A DNA stretch of 44,933 nucleotides from Phyllobacterium brassicacearum (GTDB lineage: Bacteria > Pseudomonadota > Alphaproteobacteria > Rhizobiales > Rhizobiaceae): NCBI RefSeq assembly GCF_003010955.1, contig NZ_PGGO01000032.1:1-44933 (forward strand). Reading direction: 5' to 3'. The position numbers and the translations under genes were made by a program. This document shows positions 1 through 7,329 of the stretch, piece by piece (positions within the stretch are counted from its first letter, which is position 1; each line of letters starts with the position of its first letter). The notes below the pieces were generated by a model. It ran no database searches. It was not told the DNA's origin and worked only from the letters and a program-made list of their open reading frames with translations.

Positions 1-433
1 CTCACGAAGATCATTGGAATAGGGTCGCGTCATGGATGCTGGCCTCCAATCCCAGCATCCATGATGAATCACATATCAACTGATTTGGGAATCCCGGTGC
101 GATTCCGACAAGCAATGATCCGCTCTAGTCTGACCATTTCTGTATACCTGACATTGATCGGTCACTCACACATTCCTCAGCCAACAGCGCGGCGCTGCCG
201 GGTAGTGCTGCTTGTTTTGCGCCGAAGCTTGGCTGCAGAGGAAAACGATGCAACCGAACGACGTTGAGAGCTTTCCGCCTGTACCATCCATCTAGTTCGG
301 TCGGCCCGCAATTTGAGTAGTGTTCCGTCTATATTCTGGGGGTAAGATTATCCTCGATCCCATCCCGTGCCGCATCGCTTCGTCCATGGACAACTCTGGG
401 CGACGTGCGAGGACATATAGCAGGAGTGATGGC
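1..433. other. Gene-poor left edge
   Basis: I see no convincing gene here. Short open frames exist on both strands but none has a ribosome binding site plus protein-like composition. The only structure is the perfect hairpin listed separately at 28-66. The VOC gene that follows begins at 434. Confidence 0.5.
28..66. repeat. Strong inverted repeat (hairpin)
   Basis: The arm catggatgctgg (31-42) is followed after a 9-base loop by its exact complement (52-63), and pairing extends outward by further bases including one G-U. There is no T-run on either side, so this is not a standard intrinsic terminator. It could be a bidirectional mRNA end, a protein-binding palindrome or the end of a decayed mobile sequence. 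Confidence 0.6.
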
Positions 434-826
434 ATGGCTATCGATTTCAACCACACAATACTGTCGGCCCGCAACAGCGAGGCGTCGGCCAAATTCTTGG
501 CAGAAATGCTTGGCCTTTCAGCTCCCCAGCATTGGGGGCCGTTCCAGATGGTCACCACCGAAAACGGTGCCAACCTCGACTACATGGACACCGACGGCGA
601 AATAACGCCGCAACATTATGCGTTTCTGGTCAGCGAATCCGAATTCGACGAGATCTTCGGTAGGATTCGTGAACGGAATCTCCCGTACTGGGCTGACCCT
701 GGTCGGATGCAGTTGGGTGAGATCAACCACCACGACGGCGGCCGCGGCGTTTATTTCGAGGACCCGAACGGTCACCTTCTCGAGATCATTACGCGTCAAT
801 ACGGCACCGGCGGATGGAACCCGTGA
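434..826 (+). CDS. VOC (glyoxalase/dioxygenase fold) family protein
   Basis: A 130-residue protein of the vicinal oxygen chelate superfamily, built as two beta-alpha-beta-beta-beta halves. It begins with a typical first strand (FNHTILSARN), then a K-F-L-A-E-M-L-G-L helix, and ends with the characteristic VYFEDPNGHLLEIITR block, in which the Glu is the usual metal ligand; HYAFLVSE in the middle supplies a His. Known members act as glyoxalases, extradiol dioxygenases or drug-binding resistance proteins, and the sequence alone does not tell which. The start at 434 is chosen because CAGGAG (421-426) lies 7 bases upstream and because the fold begins there; the frame is open back to 320 but that extension has no homologous look. 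It stands alone, with a decayed VOC fragment on the other strand just downstream. Confidence 0.85.
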   Translation: MAIDFNHTILSARNSEASAKFLAEMLGLSAPQHWGPFQMVTTENGANLDYMDTDGEITPQHYAFLVSESEFDEIFGRIRERNLPYWADPGRMQLGEINHHDGGRGVYFEDPNGHLLEIITRQYGTGGWNP

Positions 827-867
827 TCGTTCGCACCATTCTGTGATGTTTGTTTTCCGGCTGTGGT

Positions 868-1056
868 TCAACCGATCGCGCGTTTGCCAATGTTCTGCGA
901 CAAGCGAACAAGATATCCGTCGGGATCCTGGACAAGGAACTCTCTTGCACCGGTCTCCTCACCCGCACCAATGCGATACCAGCTTTCCTTGAGCGCTCGA
1001 AAGGATCGACGATTGGCATTGTACAATTTCAGGAACCTCAGGAACCAATGAGAATC
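868..1056 (-). pseudogene. C-terminal relic of a bleomycin-resistance-type VOC protein
   Basis: Read on the minus strand, a 62-codon open stretch ends at a TGA at 868-870 and contains KESWYRIGAGEETGAREFL followed by VQDPDGYLVRLSQNIG. This is the typical last third of bleomycin-resistance/glyoxalase-type VOC proteins (WYR, a conserved R-x-F-L, then QDPDGYL-x-R). There is no start codon and no N-terminal half upstream, so this is a 5'-deleted remnant. It is a different VOC subtype from the intact gene at 434-826 and points towards it tail to tail. Identification rests on motif recognition only. Confidence 0.6.
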
Positions 1057-1747
1057 TGATATTGTGGAGAGCGTTTATCCCCATTGAACATCGCCACTAT
1101 TGAGCGCTAAACCGCCCGATGTTCTCAGTATGTGCTCCGAAAATCGCATAAGGTCTTGTGTGGAACGATGGGTGGCGCCCCTTTTTGAGCGGCTGCGCTT
1201 CGAGATCTGCTGCGCAAGTCACCGTGCAAGAAATTGTCCGGCGATCGCCTTCTCCAGGCCTTCAAGTTCCTCACAGCCCTGCGGGCAGAGCTGTTTCAAG
1301 CGAACGATTTTGTTTAGCCTTCTCGATCTGTCCGGCAACTGTATCGCACCAATCCAGCATTCCATAAGGCCAAGATGAATGCATGCCTGAGTACGAGCGC
1401 CGGTCGAACGAAAGAGCAGAATAGAATTCTCGCCTCGTATATGAGGACCACCCAGAAAAATCCTATTCCACTGTACTGTAAGCGATATGTTGATGGCGCG
1501 ATGAACGGGAAAATATCTCGAGTGACGCTCGGCAACTCTTGCGAACGGACATACCCAACGCCAAGGTTCTCGCAGTAATCCAAGAACAATAAACTTTCTT
1601 CGGTGAAATTCGCCCTCTGCCCACTCTGGCATCAATGGCAGTGATGCTTTCCGGCGGCATTGGACGAATCATGATCATCAGTTAAAGCGCTCTTGCTTTC
1701 CGGTTGGGTTAGTAATTGGATACACCGGGGAGGGAAAGGAGTCCGCT
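1057..1747. other. Intergenic region without recognised gene
   Basis: Open frames on the minus strand (about 1219-1678) are interrupted, change frame and give no family I recognise; they may be decayed coding sequence. The stretch 1118-1163 resembles 23490-23534 and is listed as a repeat. No RNA gene or promoter is evident apart from the ribosome binding site of the small gene at 1748. Confidence 0.4.
1118..1163 (+). repeat. Dispersed imperfect repeat, copy 1
   Basis: About 46 bases (TGTTCTC, then TATGTGCT, GCATAA and CTTGTGTGG in the same order and spacing) recur with roughly 80% identity at 23490-23534. Both copies lie in decayed, gene-poor DNA, one next to a VOC relic and one next to an IS3 relic. 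On the minus strand both copies read A-H-[TI]-E-N-I-G in one frame, so they could be remnants of the same coding sequence. Confidence 0.4.
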
Positions 1748-1936
1748 ATGCTCGAACTTACCTATCCTAATGGCTTTCCGGTGCATGTGAACCCGTATGC
1801 CGTCATCACGATTACCCAAGCCGGCGAGACCACGAATATCGTCACGACCAACGGTGAGTTCTCCGTGAAAGAGGACCTAACCATCGTCTCTCAGAGATGG
1901 GTAAACCTGATGTCTCAATACGCGGGCCGTGGCTAA
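1748..1936 (+). CDS. Small conserved-type hypothetical protein (62 aa)
   Basis: A 62-residue protein beginning MLELTYPNGFPVHVNP and continuing with a second strand pair (AVITITQ...TTNIVTTNGEF), then VKEDLTIVSQRW. The pattern 'L-T-x-x-NG-x-x-x-x-x-NP-x-x-I-x-x-I... TNG-x-x-x-V-K-E' resembles the small FlbD/YlzI-type beta proteins, but this is a loose resemblance and no flagellar genes are near. A good ribosome binding site (GGAAAGGAG) lies directly upstream of 1748. It has no signal peptide or membrane segment. Transcribed alone. Function unknown. Confidence 0.55.
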   Translation: MLELTYPNGFPVHVNPYAVITITQAGETTNIVTTNGEFSVKEDLTIVSQRWVNLMSQYAGRG

Positions 1937-2191
1937 TCATTCTGCCGCCAGCCAATCCAGTTTCGAGAACTCACTATTTTCGGTAAGTCGGAGTATGGTT
2001 CCCTCTGAAATGTAGTCTCGCCCATTGATTGCAGCCATCTGTATTGACCGGTAATGGCTTCTACCTCACACATCGGCACTTTGTTGAACTACTGGATGTA
2101 GTGGGCGAGTTCGTGAACGAGCACGCCCGGGTCCAGCCAGTCCGCAAAACGCCAACAACGTACTCACAGCGCGACTGCAGCGTCGCCTCTG

Positions 2192-3184
2192 TCACGTCGA
2201 CAAAAGCTCCGCCTCAGAGGTGGCGCCATAGGACAGCAGGTCGCCTTGCCAATTGCTGCGTTTCACAAATTGCTCCCAAGTCAACGCATGCGGATCGATT
2301 TTCCGACTCCACGTCAGGTCACGGTCGGGGGCGTAATAGCCATACTCGACAGCGTATTCCACCATGCCCACCAATTCGCGCACGAGATGCTCGTCGGCGG
2401 CAAAATTCGGAAAGTGGCGCAACAAGTCTTCGCGCGAGTAAGCGGAGGCATAGTGCGCCTGCTGCCCGGTGACCCGCACAAAAGTGTCCACCATTTCCTG
2501 CGCCGAGAGAAACTCGCCGATCACTGGTACGGTTTTGCCGGCGTATTGCGTCGGGTGATCGAAAATCTCGCGCACCGCCGGTCCGGCGGCAGTGAGCGGA
2601 TCACAGAACGGCATGGGTATATGCGGCGGCAAGTATATGGCGAACGTTATGCCGTCCGCCCCGCGCTGCGGCACATAGTATTCCAGGAAGTTGGTGTAGT
2701 AAAACGCCAGGTACACGAACGAACTGCGAACGGGCAAGCTGCGAATGTAGTCCTCCACCTTCGCCTTGTCGGTGAAGTGCGGCGCCCACTTAGTGCCGCC
2801 GGTACGCGCTTCGACATTTTCGAGCCCGCTGAAAACCACATGTTCGACGCCAGCGGCCACCGCCGCGTTAGCCAATTCCATGCCGAGGGTAAGCTCGAGT
2901 TCCTCCGGCGGCACCTTGACGATGGGCGGCGTCATCAAGAACGCTCCGTACGAGCCGCTCATGGCCACGGTTAGCTCGGCCTCCATGCCGAGTTCGAGGG
3001 GTGCCACCACGACCTCGGCGCCCTTGTGCGCCAAGATTTGCGCGGGCTGGCTATCGCGGCGGCGCGTCAGGGCACGCACCCGGTAGCGCCCACTGTCGAG
3101 CAGGGCCTCGGCGACACTGCGGCCTTGCTTGCTCGAGGCACCGACAACAGTGATCAGAGGTTTGGAGGTATCGGCTTGGATCAT
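2192..3184 (-). CDS. NmrA-like NAD(P)-binding protein
   Basis: A 330-residue atypical short-chain dehydrogenase-fold protein. The N-terminus carries the dinucleotide-binding turn VVGASSKQGRSVAEALL followed by RVRALTRR, whose arginines suit NADP(H). Further NmrA-like features are MTPPIV, VVFSGLENVEARTGG and the C-terminal half with a substrate-like cleft. The active-site Tyr-x-x-x-Lys of classical SDRs is not evident, as is usual in the NmrA/HSCARG group, whose members are redox sensors or quinone/isoflavone-type reductases. The start at 3184 is chosen because AGGAGA precedes it at proper distance (CACTAGGAGAAGTTGC-ATG); the frame continues upstream to 3253 without such a site. It is divergent from the LysR gene at 3364, which probably controls it. 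Confidence 0.85.
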   Translation of the reverse strand: MIQADTSKPLITVVGASSKQGRSVAEALLDSGRYRVRALTRRRDSQPAQILAHKGAEVVVAPLELGMEAELTVAMSGSYGAFLMTPPIVKVPPEELELTLGMELANAAVAAGVEHVVFSGLENVEARTGGTKWAPHFTDKAKVEDYIRSLPVRSSFVYLAFYYTNFLEYYVPQRGADGITFAIYLPPHIPMPFCDPLTAAGPAVREIFDHPTQYAGKTVPVIGEFLSAQEMVDTFVRVTGQQAHYASAYSREDLLRHFPNFAADEHLVRELVGMVEYAVEYGYYAPDRDLTWSRKIDPHALTWEQFVKRSNWQGDLLSYGATSEAELLST

Positions 3185-3321
3185 GCAACTTCTCCTAGTG
3201 TTGAGTTTCCTGATCTTGAGGTCGTGAACCATAGTCGCCCGGTTGCTGTCCACCAGGTGCTAGGGAACGGCGACCGCGGAAAAGGTCGGACCTCAGGTTA
3301 GGAAGTCTCGCCTGTTTCGAG

Positions 3322-3339
3322 CTATATTTGAAATCATAG
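3322..3339. promoter_or_regulatory. Candidate LysR operator
   Basis: The sequence ctatatttgaaatcatag is an imperfect inverted repeat with CTAT/ATAG ends and an ATTT/AAAT inner part. It lies 25 bases before the LysR start and within the 179-base divergent interval to the NmrA-like gene. LysR-type regulators commonly bind such AT-rich dyads between themselves and a divergent target. Inferred from position and symmetry only. Confidence 0.4.
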
Positions 3340-3363
3340 GAATGTTCGGCTACTATCCATTCA

Positions 3364-4266
3364 ATGGATACCAAGCGCCTGGATCTCAATCTGCTGGTCA
3401 CTCTTGAGACGTTGCTCGTGGAGCAGAACGTGACGAAGGCGGCCGCTCGCCTGAATCTGAGCCAACCGGCGGTAAGTGCCCAGCTAAACCGCCTCAGGCA
3501 TGAGTTCGACGACCCACTGCTAATTCCTGCACAGCGAGGAATGACGCCGACCGCTAAAGCAATGGAGTTGCTCGAACCTTTGCGCCAGGCCCTTGACCAA
3601 GTTCGAGCCACGGTTATTTCCCATAGGAACTTCGACCCGGCTGAAGCCAAGCTAACCGTCTCTATCGCCTGTACAGATTATCTGCAGGCGGCGGTGGTCA
3701 AGCCGCTCGTCGTGGAACTCAGGATGCGGGCACCCGGAGTTCGTGTCGCGCTGCGCAATCTCGACCTGACGCAGTTGGACGCGCAGATGGTGCGGGGTGA
3801 TGTGGATCTGGCGCTCATGACGCCGCAGGCCGCTTCGCCGAGTCTTCGCACTCGACACCTGTTTAACGAGCGCTATGTGCTCATTGGCCGACGGAAGCAT
3901 CCGAGACTACGAGAGGGAATCACGGTCGAGGAGTTTGCTGGGATGGACCAGGTAATTGTTTCCTTGGACGGCGGTGGCTTTGTGACGCCAGTGGACAGCG
4001 CTTTGGCTGACCTCGGACACAGACGCAATGCGGTGTTATCTGCAGCCTCATTCTTGTTCGTTCCTGAGATCGTGTCTTACTCGGACTTCGTTGCCCTTGT
4101 TCCAGAACGTCTCGTACGCGACCGTGCCGACAAGCTCATGGTAATAGACTGCCCATTTCCCGTCGAAGGTTTCGCAGTGGGAATGGTGTGGCACGAGCGT
4201 TGTCACGGACACGGCGGCCAACGCTGGATCCGGGAGGCTATTGTGTCGCTGATGGCGCACACATAA
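3364..4266 (+). CDS. LysR-family transcriptional regulator
   Basis: A 300-residue LysR-type regulator. The N-terminal winged helix-turn-helix is clear: LDLNLLVTLETLLVEQNVT, then KAAARLNLSQPAVSAQLNRL and FDDPLLIP. The rest is the periplasmic-binding-like effector domain (from about residue 90). The opening MDTKRLDLNLL and the FDDPLL wing resemble the NodD/NahR/PnbR branch rather than the CbbR branch. It is divergent from the NmrA-like gene at 2192-3184, the classical arrangement for a LysR regulator and its target, and the shared 179-base interval holds a dyad at 3322-3339. The effector cannot be deduced. Confidence 0.92.
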   Translation: MDTKRLDLNLLVTLETLLVEQNVTKAAARLNLSQPAVSAQLNRLRHEFDDPLLIPAQRGMTPTAKAMELLEPLRQALDQVRATVISHRNFDPAEAKLTVSIACTDYLQAAVVKPLVVELRMRAPGVRVALRNLDLTQLDAQMVRGDVDLALMTPQAASPSLRTRHLFNERYVLIGRRKHPRLREGITVEEFAGMDQVIVSLDGGGFVTPVDSALADLGHRRNAVLSAASFLFVPEIVSYSDFVALVPERLVRDRADKLMVIDCPFPVEGFAVGMVWHERCHGHGGQRWIREAIVSLMAHT

Positions 4267-4616
4267 ATGGCTGCCTGGCCGGTGGCGAAAGCGACGTTCC
4301 AAGTCGATGCGTTGCATGCCCGCTCCTCAGTCGCACGTTTCGAGGACGCCCTAATCCGCTAAGCCGCGCTTCGGCATCAAGGTCACGCACATCCTCCATG
4401 GCGCGACATATTCTGCATCGACCCAAACGGATAAGCGGGTCCTTTGCCTTTGGCGAAACTGGATAGCGGCACACAGAAAGGTTGAGCGGCTTTTGCGAAA
4501 TTATCCAGTTAATTTCCGAAGGTAACTCTATTCGGCGGCGAATGCCGGTGGCGGCCGGAGGTTCGGATCCCGTCAAGACGATCGTCACGCTCAATTCTAC
4601 CCATAAGCGCGACTTA
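4267..4616. other. Gap without recognised gene
   Basis: I see nothing here that I can support. A minus-strand frame runs across it and into the next gene but has low-complexity Arg-rich composition, no ribosome binding site and no recognisable motif. Confidence 0.4.
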
Positions 4617-4985
4617 CTACGGATTGTTCTTTGCCGGCGACGAGGCGGGCTTTGCGATCCAGCCGACATAGGTGAGCCAGATGCCAACCAACACGGCGGC
4701 GCCGAAGCCCGCCTGTATAAGCGGCAGCACCCTCATTGATACAGCCGCGCCACGCTCGATCAATTGCGGCCCGGCCAGAAGCACCGCGCCCCGAAGCGCC
4801 AGGAACCAACCGAACAGGGAAATTACGATCGCCGCGGCGCTGGACCAATATTGATGGAACGCGATGATCAGCAACCCACCGAACAGCAGCAGCGCGCCAG
4901 CAAACCACACGATCAGCGGATTCTCGAAGAAGCTGGACGCCAGCGTTCCCATGTCTGGAGCCCGCACCGCGATGATGCCGGGCAC
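4617..4985 (-). CDS. Small inner-membrane protein, four hydrophobic segments
   Basis: About 122 residues with hydrophobic stretches around NPLIVWFAGALLLFGGLLII, AAAIVISLFGWFLAL and GFGAAVLVGIWLTYVGW plus a weaker N-terminal one; the rest is short polar loops. It looks like a conserved uncharacterised membrane protein found in proteobacteria. The start is uncertain: GTG at 4985 is the first permitted start after an in-frame stop, but protein-like sequence (R-V-I-G-P-W-L-V-I) continues in frame upstream of it without any ATG, GTG or TTG, so the 5' end may be damaged or use an unusual start. It is divergent from the MarR/GbsR-like gene at 5122. Function unknown. Confidence 0.6.
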   Translation of the reverse strand: MPGIIAVRAPDMGTLASSFFENPLIVWFAGALLLFGGLLIIAFHQYWSSAAAIVISLFGWFLALRGAVLLAGPQLIERGAAVSMRVLPLIQAGFGAAVLVGIWLTYVGWIAKPASSPAKNNP

Positions 4986-5118
4986 AATGACGAGCCAAGG
5001 CCCGATGACGCGTGCAAACGCGCGCGTCCGCGCGCTCTGGATTCTGGTGCGGCGGGCATGGGATTTCCCTCGACTGCTTTTGATCGGTGGAAATGCGTTC
5101 TATATGCATTATATTCGG

Positions 5119-5135
5119 GACATGCCAAATATGTC
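5119..5135. promoter_or_regulatory. Palindrome over the regulator start
   Basis: gacat-gccaaat-atgtc, a 5-base perfect inverted repeat with a 7-base spacer, covers the start codon of the regulator at 5122 and lies in the interval to the divergent membrane protein gene. Position and symmetry suggest an autoregulatory operator. Inference only. Confidence 0.35.
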
Positions 5136-5595
5136 AAACAAGCGCATGACGACCACCGAGCAACGCTTCATCGAGGATGTAGCACGGTTGCTGATCCCCT
5201 GGGGCGTGCCCCAGACAGCGGCGCGCCTTTACGGCTATCTGCTGCTCTGCGCCGAGCCAGTCAGCCTCGACCGTATCACGGCCGACCTCGAGATCAGCAA
5301 GAGCAGCGCCAGCGTCGCCGCGCGAATGCTGGAAGCATATATGCTTGCCCGGCGCCACGGCGAGCGCGGTAGCAAACGCGCCTTGTACACGGTGTCCGAC
5401 AATTACGACGGCATGCTGACTGAGCAGAACCGCCTGCTCGATGCGCTCGCCGATCTCCTTAAGAACGGCGCAGGTACCGTCGCATCGGGAGCAACGCGAG
5501 ATCGCCTCGACGAAATGGCGGAGTTCTACCTGACTATACGCCACACGATGGAGACAGCGCTCGGGCAGTGGCGCGCGAAGAAGCCACGATCCTGA
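5122..5595 (+). CDS. MarR/GbsR-like winged-helix regulator
   Basis: A 157-residue protein with one winged helix: FIEDVARLLIPWGVPQTAAR, LYGYLLLCAEPVSLDRI, then the recognition region EISKSSASVAARMLE and a GERGSKRALY wing. This pattern (P-x-G-x-P-x-x-x-A-R-L-Y-G-x-L-L near the N-terminus, K-S-S-A-S) is that of the GbsR/PadR-like MarR relatives. The C-terminal part is helical and probably dimerises. ATG 5122 is taken as start; ATGs at 5131 and 5146 are alternatives, none with a strong ribosome binding site. The methyltransferase-like gene follows 72 bases downstream on the same strand and is its likely target. Confidence 0.8.
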   Translation: MPNMSNKRMTTTEQRFIEDVARLLIPWGVPQTAARLYGYLLLCAEPVSLDRITADLEISKSSASVAARMLEAYMLARRHGERGSKRALYTVSDNYDGMLTEQNRLLDALADLLKNGAGTVASGATRDRLDEMAEFYLTIRHTMETALGQWRAKKPRS

Positions 5596-5667
5596 TCGAC
5601 CCGACGATCGGCGTTTCCCCGTGGACTAAAGTGGCCTGGAAACAATTTCGGCGAAGGAGTGAGCAAC

Positions 5668-6378
5668 ATGCAACAGACCGAACCTCCACGGGAGCCGAGC
5701 GCGATGTCGCGCCGCAAGGCCATTGCCTATGCAATCGGTCTGCCGCTTTCGCTGCTTGGATTGATCTTCCTACCGGCCGGCACGATCGCTTGGCGGCCCG
5801 GATGGATATTCCTTACAGTTCTGATTTTGGGCTTCGGCACTTCGGCCCTCGTGCTCGCCTGGGTCAATCCTGTCATCTACCGCGCGCGCAGCCGGTTGCA
5901 GGCGGGTACCAAAAGTTGGGACAAGGCACTGCTTGCCATAATCCTGCCGGCGATGACGGCGGTCGTGCCGGTCGCTGCGCTCGATGCCGGGCGGTACCAC
6001 TGGTCGGCTATTCCGGCTTGGGTGGTGTTATCGGGCTACATCGCTATGTTGGCGGGCATCGCGGTGACCGGATGGGCGCAGGCGGTGAACCCGTTTTTCG
6101 AGCCGGGTGTTCGAATTCAGTCCGAGCGGCATCAGCGCGTGATCGATGTCGGTCCCTACCGTATCGTGCGTCACCCCGGATATATCGCCGCGCTCTTCCT
6201 GTTCTTCGGTATGGCGCTTGCGCTGGGCTCGTACTGGGCGCTCGTTCCCGCCGCGCTGGCTGCGGTGCTACTCGTCGTGCGCACGTCATGGGAAGACCAT
6301 CTGTTGCGGACCGAGCTTCCTGGGTATGACGAATATTCCCGTCGGGTGCAGTGGAGACTAGTCCCCGGCGTCTGGTGA
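5668..6378 (+). CDS. Isoprenylcysteine carboxyl methyltransferase-like membrane protein
   Basis: A 236-residue polytopic membrane protein. It has about five hydrophobic segments (starting with AIAYAIGLPLSLLGLIFLP) and the C-terminal signature of the ICMT/PEMT-like family: VDVGPYRIVRHPGYIAAL-like block, then a hydrophobic hairpin (GSYWALVPAALAAVLLV), and R-T-x-x-E-D-x-x-L. The R-H-P-x-Y motif and the final Glu bind S-adenosylmethionine in relatives. Bacterial members methylate unknown small or lipid substrates; some are linked to metal or steroid metabolism. Start at ATG 5668 because AAGGAG lies 8 bases upstream; the GTG at 5659 overlaps that site. Probably co-transcribed with the regulator at 5122. 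Confidence 0.85.
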   Translation: MQQTEPPREPSAMSRRKAIAYAIGLPLSLLGLIFLPAGTIAWRPGWIFLTVLILGFGTSALVLAWVNPVIYRARSRLQAGTKSWDKALLAIILPAMTAVVPVAALDAGRYHWSAIPAWVVLSGYIAMLAGIAVTGWAQAVNPFFEPGVRIQSERHQRVIDVGPYRIVRHPGYIAALFLFFGMALALGSYWALVPAALAAVLLVVRTSWEDHLLRTELPGYDEYSRRVQWRLVPGVW

Positions 6379-6420
6379 AGGCGGGTTTGCAGCTAAGAGC
6401 CCCGTCGTGGCGCTCGTACA

Positions 6421-6537
6421 GGAGTGCTGGGTGCGCTAATCCCTTGGACGCTCGGCATCCGAGCGTCGGTACTATGGGGCGCTGTAATGGCCGTGTTCGC
6501 ACTGCTACCGGTGGTGGGCACTTCAATGACGTGTTGA
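6421..6537 (+). pseudogene. Relic of an AI-2E/PerM-family transporter
   Basis: A 38-codon stretch reads GVLGALIPWTLGI, then VLWGAVMAVFALLPVVGTS and stops at a TGA. This is the signature loop region of AI-2E family membrane transporters (G-x-L-G-x-L-I-x-W-x-L-G-[IV]...LWG-x-x-M-x-x-x-x-L-L-P-x-V-G-[TA]). The preceding N-terminal two thirds and the following C-terminal segments of a normal ~350-residue protein are absent. It starts just after the methyltransferase-like gene and its end overlaps the 3' end of the minus-strand gene at 6523. Motif recognition only. Confidence 0.55.
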
Positions 6538-6765
6538 TAATAAGCGAACCATGATCGATTCGCGATGCGCGACGATCGAGGCGATGATCTCAAGATCGCG
6601 GCCACCTTTGTCAAAAAGCTTCATAATCGTTCGTGCCAAACGGTCTTTGTGCTCATAATAGCCTGGGTGTACGCCGAGCATCTCGCACGCCCTGATGTGA
6701 GCGCACATCATGATCTGCCAATCATCTTCGCTGTAGTTGAGTTGGTCGAAAAGATGCTGCAACAT
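6523..6765 (-). CDS. Small hypothetical protein (80 aa)
   Basis: An 80-residue, charged, mostly helical protein (MLQHLFDQLNYSEDDWQIMM, then CAHIRACEMLG, KDRLARTIMKLFDKGGRDLE). No signal peptide, membrane segment or known motif. The start at 6765 is preceded by an excellent ribosome binding site (GAGGAGGAG); the same frame is open to 6822. I do not recognise the family. It appears to be transcribed alone; its 3' end overlaps the AI-2E relic by 15 bases. Confidence 0.6.
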   Translation of the reverse strand: MLQHLFDQLNYSEDDWQIMMCAHIRACEMLGVHPGYYEHKDRLARTIMKLFDKGGRDLEIIASIVAHRESIMVRLLSTRH

Positions 6766-7329
6766 ATAAGGCTCCTCCTCCACCAATGGCGGGAGCCCAT
6801 AGCATCTCTCAAGCGCTGGCATGCCGTTGATAAACCAGCGACAGTGGATATTAAGAACCTGGTAGTGGCTTGCGTCAACGATATGTCCTCCCGCACCGTT
6901 CTGCGAACATCTTGCTCGTATAGCCAGGCTTCGGGAGGCTCCGACGCTGGTCTGTTACCGCAGCTATGACGTTCGAGCCAACCCCGAAGAGCCGGGTCAA
7001 CGTGTCGGGTCAGCCCGATGATCCCGGAACTAAGCAGCCGTGAGGCATGTAACTCGCTGACTTGGAGAAGTAATTTAGATTCCTTTCCGATTCCCCTTTG
7101 AAACGAGACGACGCGGGCGGCCCGGGCTGCTAGGCTGTCGCCGCGACGTCTTTCGAAGCGACAATTTGGCCGACTCCTTTCGATTAGCGGTGCAACGGTC
7201 CCGAAGATTGCTCGCTGACGCGTGCTCGCCCCGACGAGTCCTGAAAGGAGGCTCTGACGTGGATCGGGGAATGACTCTTTTTCGGGCTGTCAATCGTCTT
7301 AACTTCAGATAGACGTTGGAGCAATACAG
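6766..7329. other. Gap without recognised gene
   Basis: About 560 bases in which I find no supported gene. It precedes the SDR gene and presumably contains the promoter of the SDR-sigma pair. A GAAAGGAGG sequence near 7244-7252 looks like a strong ribosome binding site, but only a few codons follow before stops. Confidence 0.4.

Noticed and set aside
1219..1635. Minus-strand open frame of 138 codons
   Set aside because: No ribosome binding site, unusual composition and no family resemblance; an overlapping frame looks equally good, so at most decayed coding DNA.
2246..2974. Plus-strand open frame (242 codons) opposite the NmrA-like gene
   Set aside because: Antisense shadow; the NmrA-like reading has the cofactor motif and ribosome binding site.
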